NCBI GenBank assembly: GCA_016712265.1
Contig: JADJRJ010000028.1
Span: 1,550,001 to 1,614,000, forward strand
Direction of reading: 5' to 3'
DNA from: Gemmatimonadota bacterium
Lineage (GTDB): Bacteria > Gemmatimonadota > Gemmatimonadetes > Gemmatimonadales > Gemmatimonadaceae
Length of the DNA: 64,000 bases
Under the pieces are notes generated by a model. The model was not told the DNA's origin, made no database searches, and saw nothing but the letters and a program-made list of their open reading frames with translations. The first letter of the stretch is position 1. Every line of letters begins with the position of its first letter. The translations under genes and the position numbers were made by a program. Of the stretch, positions 17,394 to 25,476 are shown in pieces.

Positions 17394-18671
17394 GTGAGCT
17401 CTCCCACGTCGTCCAATTCCAGTGCCGAGGGGATCCGCGCGGTCGCGGCCCTGCTGATTGGCTTCACCATTGGTGCGGCGCTGAACGCCGTGAGCCCGCC
17501 GACGGCGTCCGGCCTGCTGAGCATCACCGACCCCGTGGGGACCCTCTGGGTCAACTCGATCCGGATGACCGTGATCCCGCTGGTCACCTCGTTGCTGATC
17601 ACGGGGGTGACGCAGAGTCGGGCTGGTGCGGAGGTCGGGCGTCTTGGGGGGCGTGTCCTGTTGGTCATGAGCGCGATGTTGGTGGCCATCATGAGCCTGA
17701 CCGCGGTGCTGGCGCCGCCGATCTACCGGGCGTTCACGGTGGATGCCGCCGCCGCCCAGCGGCTCCGGGACTCGGTGGCCGGAGGCGCGGCGAGCGCGCC
17801 TGAGATCCCCTCATTTGTCTCCTGGGTGACGAGCTTGGTTCCGGTGAACCCGGTGAAGGCGGCGGTGGACGGGGCGATGCTGCCGCTCATCGTGTTCACG
17901 ATCGCCTTTGCCATGGCGATCCGGTTGCTCGGGGAGCGTGAGCGCGAGACGGTGGCCGCCTTCTTTCGTGGCGTCTCCGAAGCGATGATGGTGATGGTGC
18001 GCTGGGTACTCGCGCTCGCACCGTTAGGCATCGGCGCACTCGCCGTCTCCCTTGGGGTGCGCCTCGGGGTGGGAGCGGCCGGGGCGGTGGGCTTCTACTT
18101 CGCCACCCTGCTCGGGCTGCTCGTGGTCGCGATCCTCGTGATGTACGTGATCGCGTTTCTGTTCACCGGGGTGCCGATCGGGGTGTTCGCGCGCGCCATC
18201 CTGCCGGCGCAAGCGATCGCCGCGGGGACGCGCAGTACGTTGGCCGCCATTCCCGTCATGATCGAGGCCGCGACGCAAAAACTCGGGGTGTCGCCCGCCG
18301 GAGCGGGGTTCGTCATCCCGTTCTGCGTCTCCACCTTCCGGCTCAACCTGACCGTCTCGTGGATCGTCGGCGGGCTGTTCCTCGCCAAACTGTACGGCAT
18401 CGACTTCCCGCTGTCCTCGGTGCTCACCATCGGCGTGGCCGCCGCCGCGTTAAGCTTTTCGGTGCCGGGGATCCCGAGCGGGAGCCTGTTCATCATCACC
18501 CCGATCCTGGTCCAGGTGGGGTTGCCGGCGGAGGGGGTCGGGGTCCTCATCGCGCTCGATGCGCTTCCGGATGTGCTCAAGACCACCTTGAACGCGACCG
18601 CGCAGATGACGGCGATGACCATCGCGACGCGCCCGGAGCGACTCCCGGCGCCGGGGGCTGCGGCCGGCTGA
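17394..18671 (+). CDS. Dicarboxylate/amino-acid:cation symporter (DAACS family)
   Basis: A 425-residue integral membrane protein of the sodium/proton:dicarboxylate or glutamate symporter family (GltP, DctA, EAAT). Characteristic stretches are NSIRMTVIPLVTSLLITGV (TM2-3), AMLPLIVFTIAFAMAIRLL, the HP1-like serine-poor region TRSTLAAIPVMIEAATQKLG, RLNLTVSWIVGGLFLAKLYG and the HP2/TM8 substrate region FSVPGIPSGSLFIITPILVQ followed by ALDALPDVLKTTLNATAQM. The GTG at 17394 is the first plausible start. About eight membrane helices plus two re-entrant loops are expected. The preceding 137 bp hold no recognised gene. Confidence 0.9.
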   Translation: MSSPTSSNSSAEGIRAVAALLIGFTIGAALNAVSPPTASGLLSITDPVGTLWVNSIRMTVIPLVTSLLITGVTQSRAGAEVGRLGGRVLLVMSAMLVAIMSLTAVLAPPIYRAFTVDAAAAQRLRDSVAGGAASAPEIPSFVSWVTSLVPVNPVKAAVDGAMLPLIVFTIAFAMAIRLLGERERETVAAFFRGVSEAMMVMVRWVLALAPLGIGALAVSLGVRLGVGAAGAVGFYFATLLGLLVVAILVMYVIAFLFTGVPIGVFARAILPAQAIAAGTRSTLAAIPVMIEAATQKLGVSPAGAGFVIPFCVSTFRLNLTVSWIVGGLFLAKLYGIDFPLSSVLTIGVAAAALSFSVPGIPSGSLFIITPILVQVGLPAEGVGVLIALDALPDVLKTTLNATAQMTAMTIATRPERLPAPGAAAG

Positions 18672-18751
18672 GGGGACGTTCGTCGTCCAGGCACAGGGCG
18701 TGTTCGGCTTTGACCAACACCGCCGGACCCGCGTCCTCCCTTCAACCGACT

Positions 18752-19387
18752 ATGCGATCGACAACCTTTGACCGAGCCGAGGTGAGCGCGCGCGTGTATA
18801 GCGCGGTCATCGGGGTTGTGTTCGGCCCGATCGTCGGGGGCGTTGCCTACCTGGTGGGGCTGCGCGGGTGGTGGCTCCCTCTCGCGGCGGTTGTTGGCGG
18901 GACCACGGCAGGCTACGCGGTGTTTCGGCTGTCGATCGGGATTGCGCGGGGGAGTGGAGCGGCGATGCTCGCCTTCGTGCAGCCATCGGGAAAGTCCACG
19001 CCGTTCGAGCGCGAGTTCTCGCAGGCGCTGGCGCTCGAGGCGTCGGACGATGTCCAGGGTGCAGTGGCCTGGTTCGACGCCGCGCTGGTCCGCACTCCCG
19101 GGGACCCGCGCCTTCGGGTGGCACTCGGTGACCTCTGCATGCGTCAGGCGATGCACGGGCGAGCGGAAGCGTTATACCTGGAGGCGCGTCGCCTGACAGG
19201 CCATCCGGACCTGGAGCTGTATTGCACCCAGCGCCTGATCGACCTGCGACTGGGACCGTTGGCTCGACCGGAGCAGGCGTTTCCCGAGCTGCGCCGACTG
19301 ATCGACCGGTTTCCCTCGACGCGAGAGGCCGAGGGCGCGCGCCAGGCCCTGCGCCGGCTCAAGACGGAGATCGTCGCGCGCTCCTGA
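18752..19387 (+). CDS. Membrane protein with TPR-like C-terminal domain
   Basis: A 211-residue protein. Two hydrophobic helices form an N-terminal hairpin (YSAVIGVVFGPIVGGVAYLV and WWLPLAAVVGGTTAGYAVF), followed by helical repeats with TPR spacing (ALALEASDDVQGAVAWFDAA, PGDPRLRVALGDLCMRQ, RAEALYLEARRLTGHPDLEL). TPR repeats mediate protein contacts. I do not recognise a named family. The ATG at 18752 was chosen over longer in-frame starts that overlap the symporter gene. Confidence 0.7.
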   Translation: MRSTTFDRAEVSARVYSAVIGVVFGPIVGGVAYLVGLRGWWLPLAAVVGGTTAGYAVFRLSIGIARGSGAAMLAFVQPSGKSTPFEREFSQALALEASDDVQGAVAWFDAALVRTPGDPRLRVALGDLCMRQAMHGRAEALYLEARRLTGHPDLELYCTQRLIDLRLGPLARPEQAFPELRRLIDRFPSTREAEGARQALRRLKTEIVARS

Positions 19388-19495
19388 GGGACACGCACGG
19401 CCGCGCGGGTGCGCTGGGGCGGCGGGTCGGGTGAATCACGCTATCGGTCACCGACGCCGGGCGCTATTTCCCAGCGTCCGTCACCGAACCCCGAC

Positions 19496-22420
19496 ATGCG
19501 CCTCCGATCTCTGCTCCTGGGCCTCCTTGCGGCCTCGCCCGTGTGCGACGTGGCTGCCCAGCGTTCCACGCTCTTCCGCGAACTCCAGTGGCGTCATATC
19601 GGCCCGTTCCGTGGCGGGCGCACCAAGGCGGCGGTGGGGGTGCCGCAGCAACCCAACACCTTCTACATCGGGGTGGTGAACGGCGGCGTCTTCAAGACGA
19701 CCGACTTCGGCCGCACCTGGAACCCGATCTTCGACCGCGAGTCGTCCGGGAGCATTGGCGCGATTGCCGTGGCTCCGTCGGACCCGAACATCCTCTACGT
19801 GGGGTCGGGCGAGGGACTCCAGCGCCCTGACCTCTCCACGGGGAACGGGATCTACAAGTCTGCCGACGGCGGCAAGAGCTGGCAGCACCTCGGGCTGCGC
19901 GACGGGCAACAGATCCCGCAAATTGTCGTGGATCCGCGCAACCCCGATCGTCTGTTCGTGGCCGTGTTGGGGCACCCCTACGGGCCAAATGCCGAGCGTG
20001 GGTTGTATCGATCGGTCGACGGGGGCCGCTCCTTCCGCAAGGTGCTCGGTCCCGACGAGAACACCGGCGCCATTGACGTGGTGATGGCCCCGGACGATCC
20101 CAACACGCTGTATGCCGCCCTGTGGGAGAGCCGCCAGGGGCCCTGGGAGAATGGGGTCTGGCAGGGGCCGGGTACCGGGCTCTTCAAGTCCACGGACGGC
20201 GGCGACACGTGGCAACGCATCATGAACGGCCTCCCGACGTTCGAAGAAGGGCTTGGCCGCATCGGGATCGCGATCGCACCGTCTCGTCCGTCGCGCCTCT
20301 TTGTCACGATTGATGCGGGCGACAAGAGCGGGATCTACCGGACCGACGACGCGGGCGGCTCGTGGGTGAAGACGTCCACCGACGAGCGGGTGCACAACCG
20401 CGGCTCGGATTTCGCCGAGGTGAAGGTGGACCCCTGGAATCCGAATGTGGTGTACAGCGGGAGCATCGTGACCTGGAAGTCGCAGGACGCCGGGGCGACC
20501 TGGACGATGATCCGGGGGGCGCCCGGGGGCGACGACTACCACCGCATCTGGATCAACCCCAACGATCCGAAGATCATCCTGATTGCCGCGGACCAGGGGG
20601 CGATCATCACGGTGAACGGTGGCGAAAGCTGGAGTTCCTGGTACAACCAGCCGACCGCCCAGCTCTACCACGTCACGACCGACCATTCGTGGCCCTACCG
20701 CGTCTGCGGCGGGCAGCAAGAGTCGGGGTCGGCCTGCGTGCAGAGCCGCGGGAACGATGGGCAGATCACGTTCCGTGAGTGGCGACCGGTGGGCGTCGAG
20801 GAGTACGGGTATGTCGCCCCGGACCCGCTGGACCCGAACATCATGTACGGCGGCAAGGTTACCCGCTTCGACTACCGCACGGGGCAGACGCAGAACGTGG
20901 CGCCGAAGCCCTTCCGTGACCCCAACTATCGCATGCTGCGCACCGCGCCGATCCTGTTCTCCCCGGTGAATCCCCGCAAGCTCTACTTCGGGGCCAACAC
21001 GATCTGGGAGACGATCGACGGCGGCAACAACTGGCGGGAGATCTCGCCGGACCTCACACGCAAGGACTCGATCGTTCCGGCGAGCGTGGGCAAGTACGCC
21101 CGCGAGCGCAGCGCGACGGCGCGACACGCGGGGGTGGTGTACACCATCGCGCCGTCCTACCGGAAGGAGAGCATCATCTGGGCCGGGAGTGACGACGGAC
21201 TGATTCATGTGACGTTCAACGGTGGGCGGAGCTGGACCAACGTGACGCCGCCGGCGTTGGTCCCGTGGGCCAAGGTCTCGCTGATGGACGCGAGCCACTT
21301 TGATACCCTTACCGCGTACGCGGCCGTTAACACGCTCCGCCTCGATGACCTGCGGCCCCACATCTATCGCACTCGCGACGGAGGGAAGTCGTGGACGCGC
21401 ATCGTGACCGGAATCGACAGCGGGGCGACGATCAACGTGGTCCGCGAGGACCCCAAGCGACGCGGCCTGCTCTTCGCCGGATCGGAAACGCAGGTCTGGG
21501 TCTCGTTCAACGACGGGGACTCGTGGGAGTCGCTGCGGGTGAACATGCCTGCGACGTCGATCCGCGACCTCGTCATCAAGGACGATGACCTGGTGGTGGG
21601 GACGCATGGGCGTGGCTTCTGGATCCTCGACGACATCACGCCACTCCGCGAAATGGCGTCCAATCCCACGGGGAAACCGGCGCATTTGTTTGCCCCGCAG
21701 TTGGCCACGCGCGTGCGGTATTCGATGTACACGGACACGCCGCTTCCGCCAGACGAACCGCGTGCACTCAACCCACCCGATGGCGCCGTCCTCCACTATC
21801 ACCTGGCCTCGCCAGCTTCATCACTCGCGCTGGAGATCCTCGATGCGACCGGGAAGGTCGTCCGCAGTTACTCGAAGGGGGTGAACCCGGACCCCGATCC
21901 GCGCGCCGAGGGCCACTGGCCGGATTGGTGGGTGCGACCGTCGCCGGTGCTGAACCCCGAGGCCGGTTTGCATCGCTTCGTTTGGGACTTGAGGTATCCA
22001 CGTCCCCGGGCGCTGTCCTTCTCCTTCCCGATCAGCGCCATCCCCGGGCAGACGGTCCCCGAACCGCTGGGGCCGTTCGTTGCCCCCGGGCGCTACACGG
22101 TGCGCCTCACGGTGGACGGGCAGGTCATGACGCAGCCCCTCGGCGTTCGCCTGGACCCTCGCGTCAAGAGCTCGCCGATCGACGTGCGGTCGCAAAGCAA
22201 CCTCGCCTGGCGACTGTGGGACGGCGTCAACCGCGCCAGCGATGGCCTGTCCGCCGCACGGACCCGCGGACAGCCAACGCAGCCGTGGTCCCAACTGACG
22301 CAGCGACTCACCCAGATGATGCAGACGGTCGATGACGTCGACCGCCTCCCGACGACGGCTGTGCGGGAGGCGTCCCTGAAGCTGCTGGCGGACCTGGAAC
22401 GCATGCTGGCAGCCCGATAG
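19496..22420 (+). CDS. Large exported Asp-box (VPS10/BNR-like) beta-propeller protein
   Basis: A 974-residue protein with a signal peptide (RLRSLLLGLLAASPVCDVAAQ). At least six Asp-box repeats of the form S/T-x-D-x-G-x-x-W are visible (TTDFGRTW, SADGGKSW, SVDGGRSF, STDGGDTW, TDDAGGSW, SQDAGATW), spaced as in sortilin/VPS10 and sialidase-type propellers, and more follow (TRDGGKSW, NGGRSWTNV). After about residue 720 comes a beta-sandwich region (ARVRYSMYTDTPLPPDEPRA, YTVRLTVDGQVMTQPLG), then a helical tail. Proteins of this layout are common in soil bacteria with many secreted peptidases, but their substrate or partner is unknown. Confidence 0.85.
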   Translation: MRLRSLLLGLLAASPVCDVAAQRSTLFRELQWRHIGPFRGGRTKAAVGVPQQPNTFYIGVVNGGVFKTTDFGRTWNPIFDRESSGSIGAIAVAPSDPNILYVGSGEGLQRPDLSTGNGIYKSADGGKSWQHLGLRDGQQIPQIVVDPRNPDRLFVAVLGHPYGPNAERGLYRSVDGGRSFRKVLGPDENTGAIDVVMAPDDPNTLYAALWESRQGPWENGVWQGPGTGLFKSTDGGDTWQRIMNGLPTFEEGLGRIGIAIAPSRPSRLFVTIDAGDKSGIYRTDDAGGSWVKTSTDERVHNRGSDFAEVKVDPWNPNVVYSGSIVTWKSQDAGATWTMIRGAPGGDDYHRIWINPNDPKIILIAADQGAIITVNGGESWSSWYNQPTAQLYHVTTDHSWPYRVCGGQQESGSACVQSRGNDGQITFREWRPVGVEEYGYVAPDPLDPNIMYGGKVTRFDYRTGQTQNVAPKPFRDPNYRMLRTAPILFSPVNPRKLYFGANTIWETIDGGNNWREISPDLTRKDSIVPASVGKYARERSATARHAGVVYTIAPSYRKESIIWAGSDDGLIHVTFNGGRSWTNVTPPALVPWAKVSLMDASHFDTLTAYAAVNTLRLDDLRPHIYRTRDGGKSWTRIVTGIDSGATINVVREDPKRRGLLFAGSETQVWVSFNDGDSWESLRVNMPATSIRDLVIKDDDLVVGTHGRGFWILDDITPLREMASNPTGKPAHLFAPQLATRVRYSMYTDTPLPPDEPRALNPPDGAVLHYHLASPASSLALEILDATGKVVRSYSKGVNPDPDPRAEGHWPDWWVRPSPVLNPEAGLHRFVWDLRYPRPRALSFSFPISAIPGQTVPEPLGPFVAPGRYTVRLTVDGQVMTQPLGVRLDPRVKSSPIDVRSQSNLAWRLWDGVNRASDGLSAARTRGQPTQPWSQLTQRLTQMMQTVDDVDRLPTTAVREASLKLLADLERMLAAR

Positions 22421-22423
22421 GGG

Positions 22424-22534
22424 AACTGCCACGGCGCAGCACGGGCAGCACGAGATCAGGGCAGCACGGGACGCGTGCGACGCGTGCCGCTCGTGCCGCC
22501 CGTGCTCCTCGTGCTTCTCGCAGTTGTTGTGCCC
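22424..22534. repeat. Interspersed CGTGC-rich repeat element, about 111 bp
   Basis: Begins AACTGCCACGGCGCAGCACG and ends GCTTCTCGCAGTTGTTGTGCCC, so its outer edges (AACTGC and GCAGTT) form an inverted pair. The centre has CAGCACGGGACGCG facing CGTGCCGCTCGTGCC. Same family, orientation and length as 14283-14392. It sits 4 bp after the Asp-box gene stop and may act as a transcript end or processing structure. Confidence 0.75.
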
Positions 22535-22575
22535 TTGGAGTGTCGCCTCAGTCCGTCCCGCCGATACTCCCCACG

Positions 22576-23115
22576 ATGTCTCGCGTATCCATCGTCCCGC
22601 CGCGCCCCAGCGCTGCCATGTCCCTCAAGGCACGGGGGGCGGACTTCGTCGCGACGTCGGCCCGACAGTGCGCCGACCTGCTCGAGACGACCCCCTGGGC
22701 GCACCGGCTCAGCTGGAAGGAAGAGGAGGGGATCGGGGAGTACCTGCGCCTCTACCGCCTGCGCGAGGGGGCGCCGCTGTTTCACGAGGGCGACCAGGAT
22801 GCCTTCGTCGCGATCGTCGTGGACGGCTCGCTGGAGATCCGCAAGACCGACTCCAACGGCACCTTGCACCGAATGGCCAAACTCGGCGCCGGCAAGATGG
22901 TTGGCGAGATGTCCCTGATTGACGGGACCTTTCGCTCCGCCACGGCCGTCGCGCTGGAGCCGACGGAGCTGTTGATCCTCACGCGGGAAGACTTCGAGCG
23001 GATGAGCGAGGCGCGTCCGGATCTCGCGCTCAAGTATGCGTTGATGATCGCCGAGGCGATCGCCCAGCTGTTGCGCCAGACCACGGGCGCCCTGGTGGAG
23101 CACCTGCACGACTAA
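22576..23115 (+). CDS. Stand-alone cyclic-nucleotide-binding domain protein
   Basis: A 179-residue protein containing one CRP-type cNMP-binding beta-roll: YRLREGAPLFHEGDQDAFVAIVVDGSLEIRK, KLGAGKMVGEMSLIDGTFRSATAVALEPTELLILTREDF (phosphate-binding-cassette position GEMSLIDGTFRSATA), then a helical end. There is no helix-turn-helix, so it is not a DNA-binding CRP. The PBC has E in the expected place and R-S-A-T-A as in functional cassettes, so nucleotide binding is possible. ATG 22576 was chosen; ATG 22618 is also possible. Partner unknown. Confidence 0.8.
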   Translation: MSRVSIVPPRPSAAMSLKARGADFVATSARQCADLLETTPWAHRLSWKEEEGIGEYLRLYRLREGAPLFHEGDQDAFVAIVVDGSLEIRKTDSNGTLHRMAKLGAGKMVGEMSLIDGTFRSATAVALEPTELLILTREDFERMSEARPDLALKYALMIAEAIAQLLRQTTGALVEHLHD

Positions 23116-23170
23116 CGGTCGGTCCCGCGTCGCCCAGGCGGCGGCCCGTGTCACGGGAGACCACGGCTGC

Positions 23171-23575
23171 TCAGTCCCAGTCGCGACGCCGACGCTCCGC
23201 CTTGCGCTTCGCCGACGCCTTCTTGTCGTCCAGGCGCGCCTGCTTGGACGCTCGAGTCGGCTTGGTCGCGCGGCGCGCCTTGGGGACCACCAGCGCGCGC
23301 CGCACCAGTTCGTGCAAGCGCGCGACCGCTCGCTCTCGGTTCTGGACCTGGCTGCGCGTCTCGCTCGAGACGATCCGCAACCACCCCTCGCTGTCCAGCC
23401 GCGTCGCCAACGCGGTCGCCACTCGTAGCCGCTGGGCTTCGCTCAGCACGCGACTCTGCCCGGGGCACCACGACACCTCGATGCGGGTGGACGAGGTGTT
23501 CACGTGCTGTCCGCCCGCGCCTCCGGACCGCGTCGCCTTGAAGACCAACTCGTCGTCGGGAATGGAGAGGCTCAC
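23171..23575 (-). CDS. arfB: Peptidyl-tRNA hydrolase ArfB (GGQ-domain ribosome rescue factor)
   Basis: ArfB releases peptides from ribosomes stalled at the end of truncated mRNA. The catalytic GGQ lies in SGGAGGQHVNTSSTR (about residue 25), and the C-terminal tail is strongly basic (KQARLDDKKASAKRKAERRR), as needed to enter the empty mRNA channel. The GTG at 23575 starts a protein of 134 residues, normal for ArfB; longer in-frame starts upstream would read antisense to the kinase leader. It diverges from the kinase gene. Confidence 0.92.
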   Translation of the reverse strand: MSLSIPDDELVFKATRSGGAGGQHVNTSSTRIEVSWCPGQSRVLSEAQRLRVATALATRLDSEGWLRIVSSETRSQVQNRERAVARLHELVRRALVVPKARRATKPTRASKQARLDDKKASAKRKAERRRRDWD

Positions 23576-23731
23576 GGGGCGAGAGGAAATGGGTGGGGCG
23601 GGAGTGCCGGAATACGGTAACACCGGACGCGGCGACGCACGCAATCCTGGGCGCCGCGAGAGGTGCGCCCGCTCGCGGCTCGTCCGCGTCCCTGTCGCCT
23701 TACCCTTTGCCACATTCGCTCGTCCTGAGTC

Positions 23732-23782
23732 TGGCACTTTGCGAGACCTCCCGATTCCCGGGGCGTGGCAATGTGCGAGACC
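23732..23782 (+). promoter_or_regulatory. Direct repeat in the leader of the PilS-like kinase gene
   Basis: TGGCACTTTGCGAGACC (23732-23748) and TGGCAATGTGCGAGACC (23766-23782) agree at 15 of 17 positions, with a 34-bp period. They end 8 bp before the GTG start of the kinase gene. Such a pair could be an operator or a leader element; no protein is implied. The GG-to-GC spacing does not fit a sigma-54 promoter. Confidence 0.4.
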
Positions 23783-23790
23783 AGGCTCAC

Positions 23791-25476
23791 GTGACCCAGG
23801 CTCCCCCGGCCTCCCATCCCGTGTCAGGCAGGACCTTTGCGTTCGTGGACCCCCGCCAGGCGATTCGGTGGGTCTACGTCGGTCGCGTCGGTGTGTGCGC
23901 GGCGATCTACCTCGCGGCTGTCTACGCATGGACGGACGCGGACCGGAAGGACACCCTCGTCGCCTCCCTGCTGATCACGGCTGCCCTCGCGTTCACGGCC
24001 GTCTCGGCGACGTGGTCGGAAATCTGGAAACGCTCGCTCTCCACCCGCTTCCTCGCGGGGCAAAGTGTCTTTGACCTGCTGGTCGTCACGGCGGTGGTCC
24101 ATGTCACCGCGGATGGGGCCTCGCAGTTCGCGGCCTTGTACATCCTGGTCATCGCGATGGCGTCGCTGTTGCTCCCGCCCGCCCTGTCGCTTGGCATCGC
24201 CTCGTTGGGGTGCGCGCTCTACTTCTGGGAGACGTTGTTCGTTGGGCCGTTTGCCAACACCGGCGCCCTGTGGTTGCAGTTGGCGATTTTCGCGGCCGTC
24301 GCGCTCACCTCGGCTTATATCGGGTCGCGCCTCCGGAACGAGCAAAAGCGGGCGGCCGCGCTGGTCCAGCAGCTCAACAAGGCCCGACTCCAGGCCAGCG
24401 ACATCCTCACGAATATCCGATCCGGCATCGTGACGGTGGACCGATCGGGCACGCTCCTGTTCGCCAATCCCGCCGCCAGTGCGCTGCTCGGCATTGAGCT
24501 GGAAGCGCTCATGGGCACCTCCGTGCTGGACGCGTTGGATGTCACCGCGCCGGCCCTGGCGCAGGCGCTGCGTCGCGCCACGTTCGACCGTGCACGCACC
24601 ACGCGCGCCGAAGGGACCATCACGACGGCGTCGCGCTCGTTCCCCATCGGTCTCAACACCACCGTGACCGTCGCCGGAGAACCAGGGGAGGGAACGGCGA
24701 CCGCCATCTTCCAGGACATCACCGACCAGAAGAAGCTCGATACGTTGCACTTGCGAGCCGAACGCCTGGAAGGGGTGGCGGAGCTGAGTGCCTCGCTGGC
24801 GCACGAGATCAAGAACCCACTCGCCGCGGTCCGGTCCGCGGTGGAACAGCTGGCTCGTTCACCACGCACGACGCCCGACGAGCAGGTGCTCACCGGACTC
24901 ATCGTGCGCGAGTCGGATCGCCTCTCGCGGCTGCTCACCGAGTTTCTCGATTTCGCTCGCGTGCGTGTGACGCGCCTGGAGCCGGTGGACCTGGCCACGG
25001 TGGCCCGCGAGGCCGCTGGGCTCGCCGCCGCCCATCCCGATCGCGCCCCTGACGTGCGGGTGGAAGCGAACGTCCCCGCGGCCCCCGTCATCGTGGAAGG
25101 GGATGAGGACCTGCTCTATCGCGCGGTGTTCAACCTCACCCTGAATGCCGTCCAGGCGTCCCCGGCGACGGGCCAGGTCAAGGTGGACGTGGCGCCCCTG
25201 ACCAGCTCGGATGCACCAGCAGGTTTGTCCTTCGACCGGGGCGGCGTGGCGCTGCGCGTGACGGACGAGGGAGCCGGGATTCCCGACGACCTGCGCGATC
25301 GGCTCTTCGACCCGTTCTTCACCACCAAACCCGGCGGGAGCGGCCTCGGCCTCTCGGTCGTGCATCGCGCCATCGAGGCCCACAAGGGCTTCGTCTTCAT
25401 CGATTCCGACCCGCGTGGCACGCGGGTGACCGTACTGCTGCCCAACTACCAGGCCGAACCAGGAGACGCATTGTGA
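23791..25476 (+). CDS. pilS: Membrane sensor histidine kinase, PilS-like
   Basis: A 561-residue kinase. About six membrane helices occupy residues 20-190 (RVGVCAAIYLAAVYAW, LLITAALAFTAV, FDLLVVTAVVHV, ALYILVIAMASLLL, LQLAIFAAVALTSAYIG), followed by a PAS domain (ILTNIRSGIVTVDRSGTLLF), a dimerisation helix with ASLAHEIKNPLAAVRSA (His about residue 336) and a HATPase (NLTLNAVQASP, VTDEGAGIPDDL, FFTTKPGGSGLGLSV). This is the layout of PilS, the kinase that controls pilin transcription. The GTG start at 23791 follows a direct repeat. The stop overlaps the regulator start (GTGA). Assignment as PilS rests on layout plus the pilus genes downstream. Confidence 0.82.
   Translation: MTQAPPASHPVSGRTFAFVDPRQAIRWVYVGRVGVCAAIYLAAVYAWTDADRKDTLVASLLITAALAFTAVSATWSEIWKRSLSTRFLAGQSVFDLLVVTAVVHVTADGASQFAALYILVIAMASLLLPPALSLGIASLGCALYFWETLFVGPFANTGALWLQLAIFAAVALTSAYIGSRLRNEQKRAAALVQQLNKARLQASDILTNIRSGIVTVDRSGTLLFANPAASALLGIELEALMGTSVLDALDVTAPALAQALRRATFDRARTTRAEGTITTASRSFPIGLNTTVTVAGEPGEGTATAIFQDITDQKKLDTLHLRAERLEGVAELSASLAHEIKNPLAAVRSAVEQLARSPRTTPDEQVLTGLIVRESDRLSRLLTEFLDFARVRVTRLEPVDLATVAREAAGLAAAHPDRAPDVRVEANVPAAPVIVEGDEDLLYRAVFNLTLNAVQASPATGQVKVDVAPLTSSDAPAGLSFDRGGVALRVTDEGAGIPDDLRDRLFDPFFTTKPGGSGLGLSVVHRAIEAHKGFVFIDSDPRGTRVTVLLPNYQAEPGDAL

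Noticed and set aside
19481..21802. A 773-codon open frame on the minus strand
   Set aside because: It is antisense to the Asp-box protein, which has a signal peptide and at least six clear repeats; no family motif is visible in the minus frame.
23732..23748. Sigma-54 promoter for the PilS-like gene
   Set aside because: TGGCAC is present but the GC follows two bases too early.
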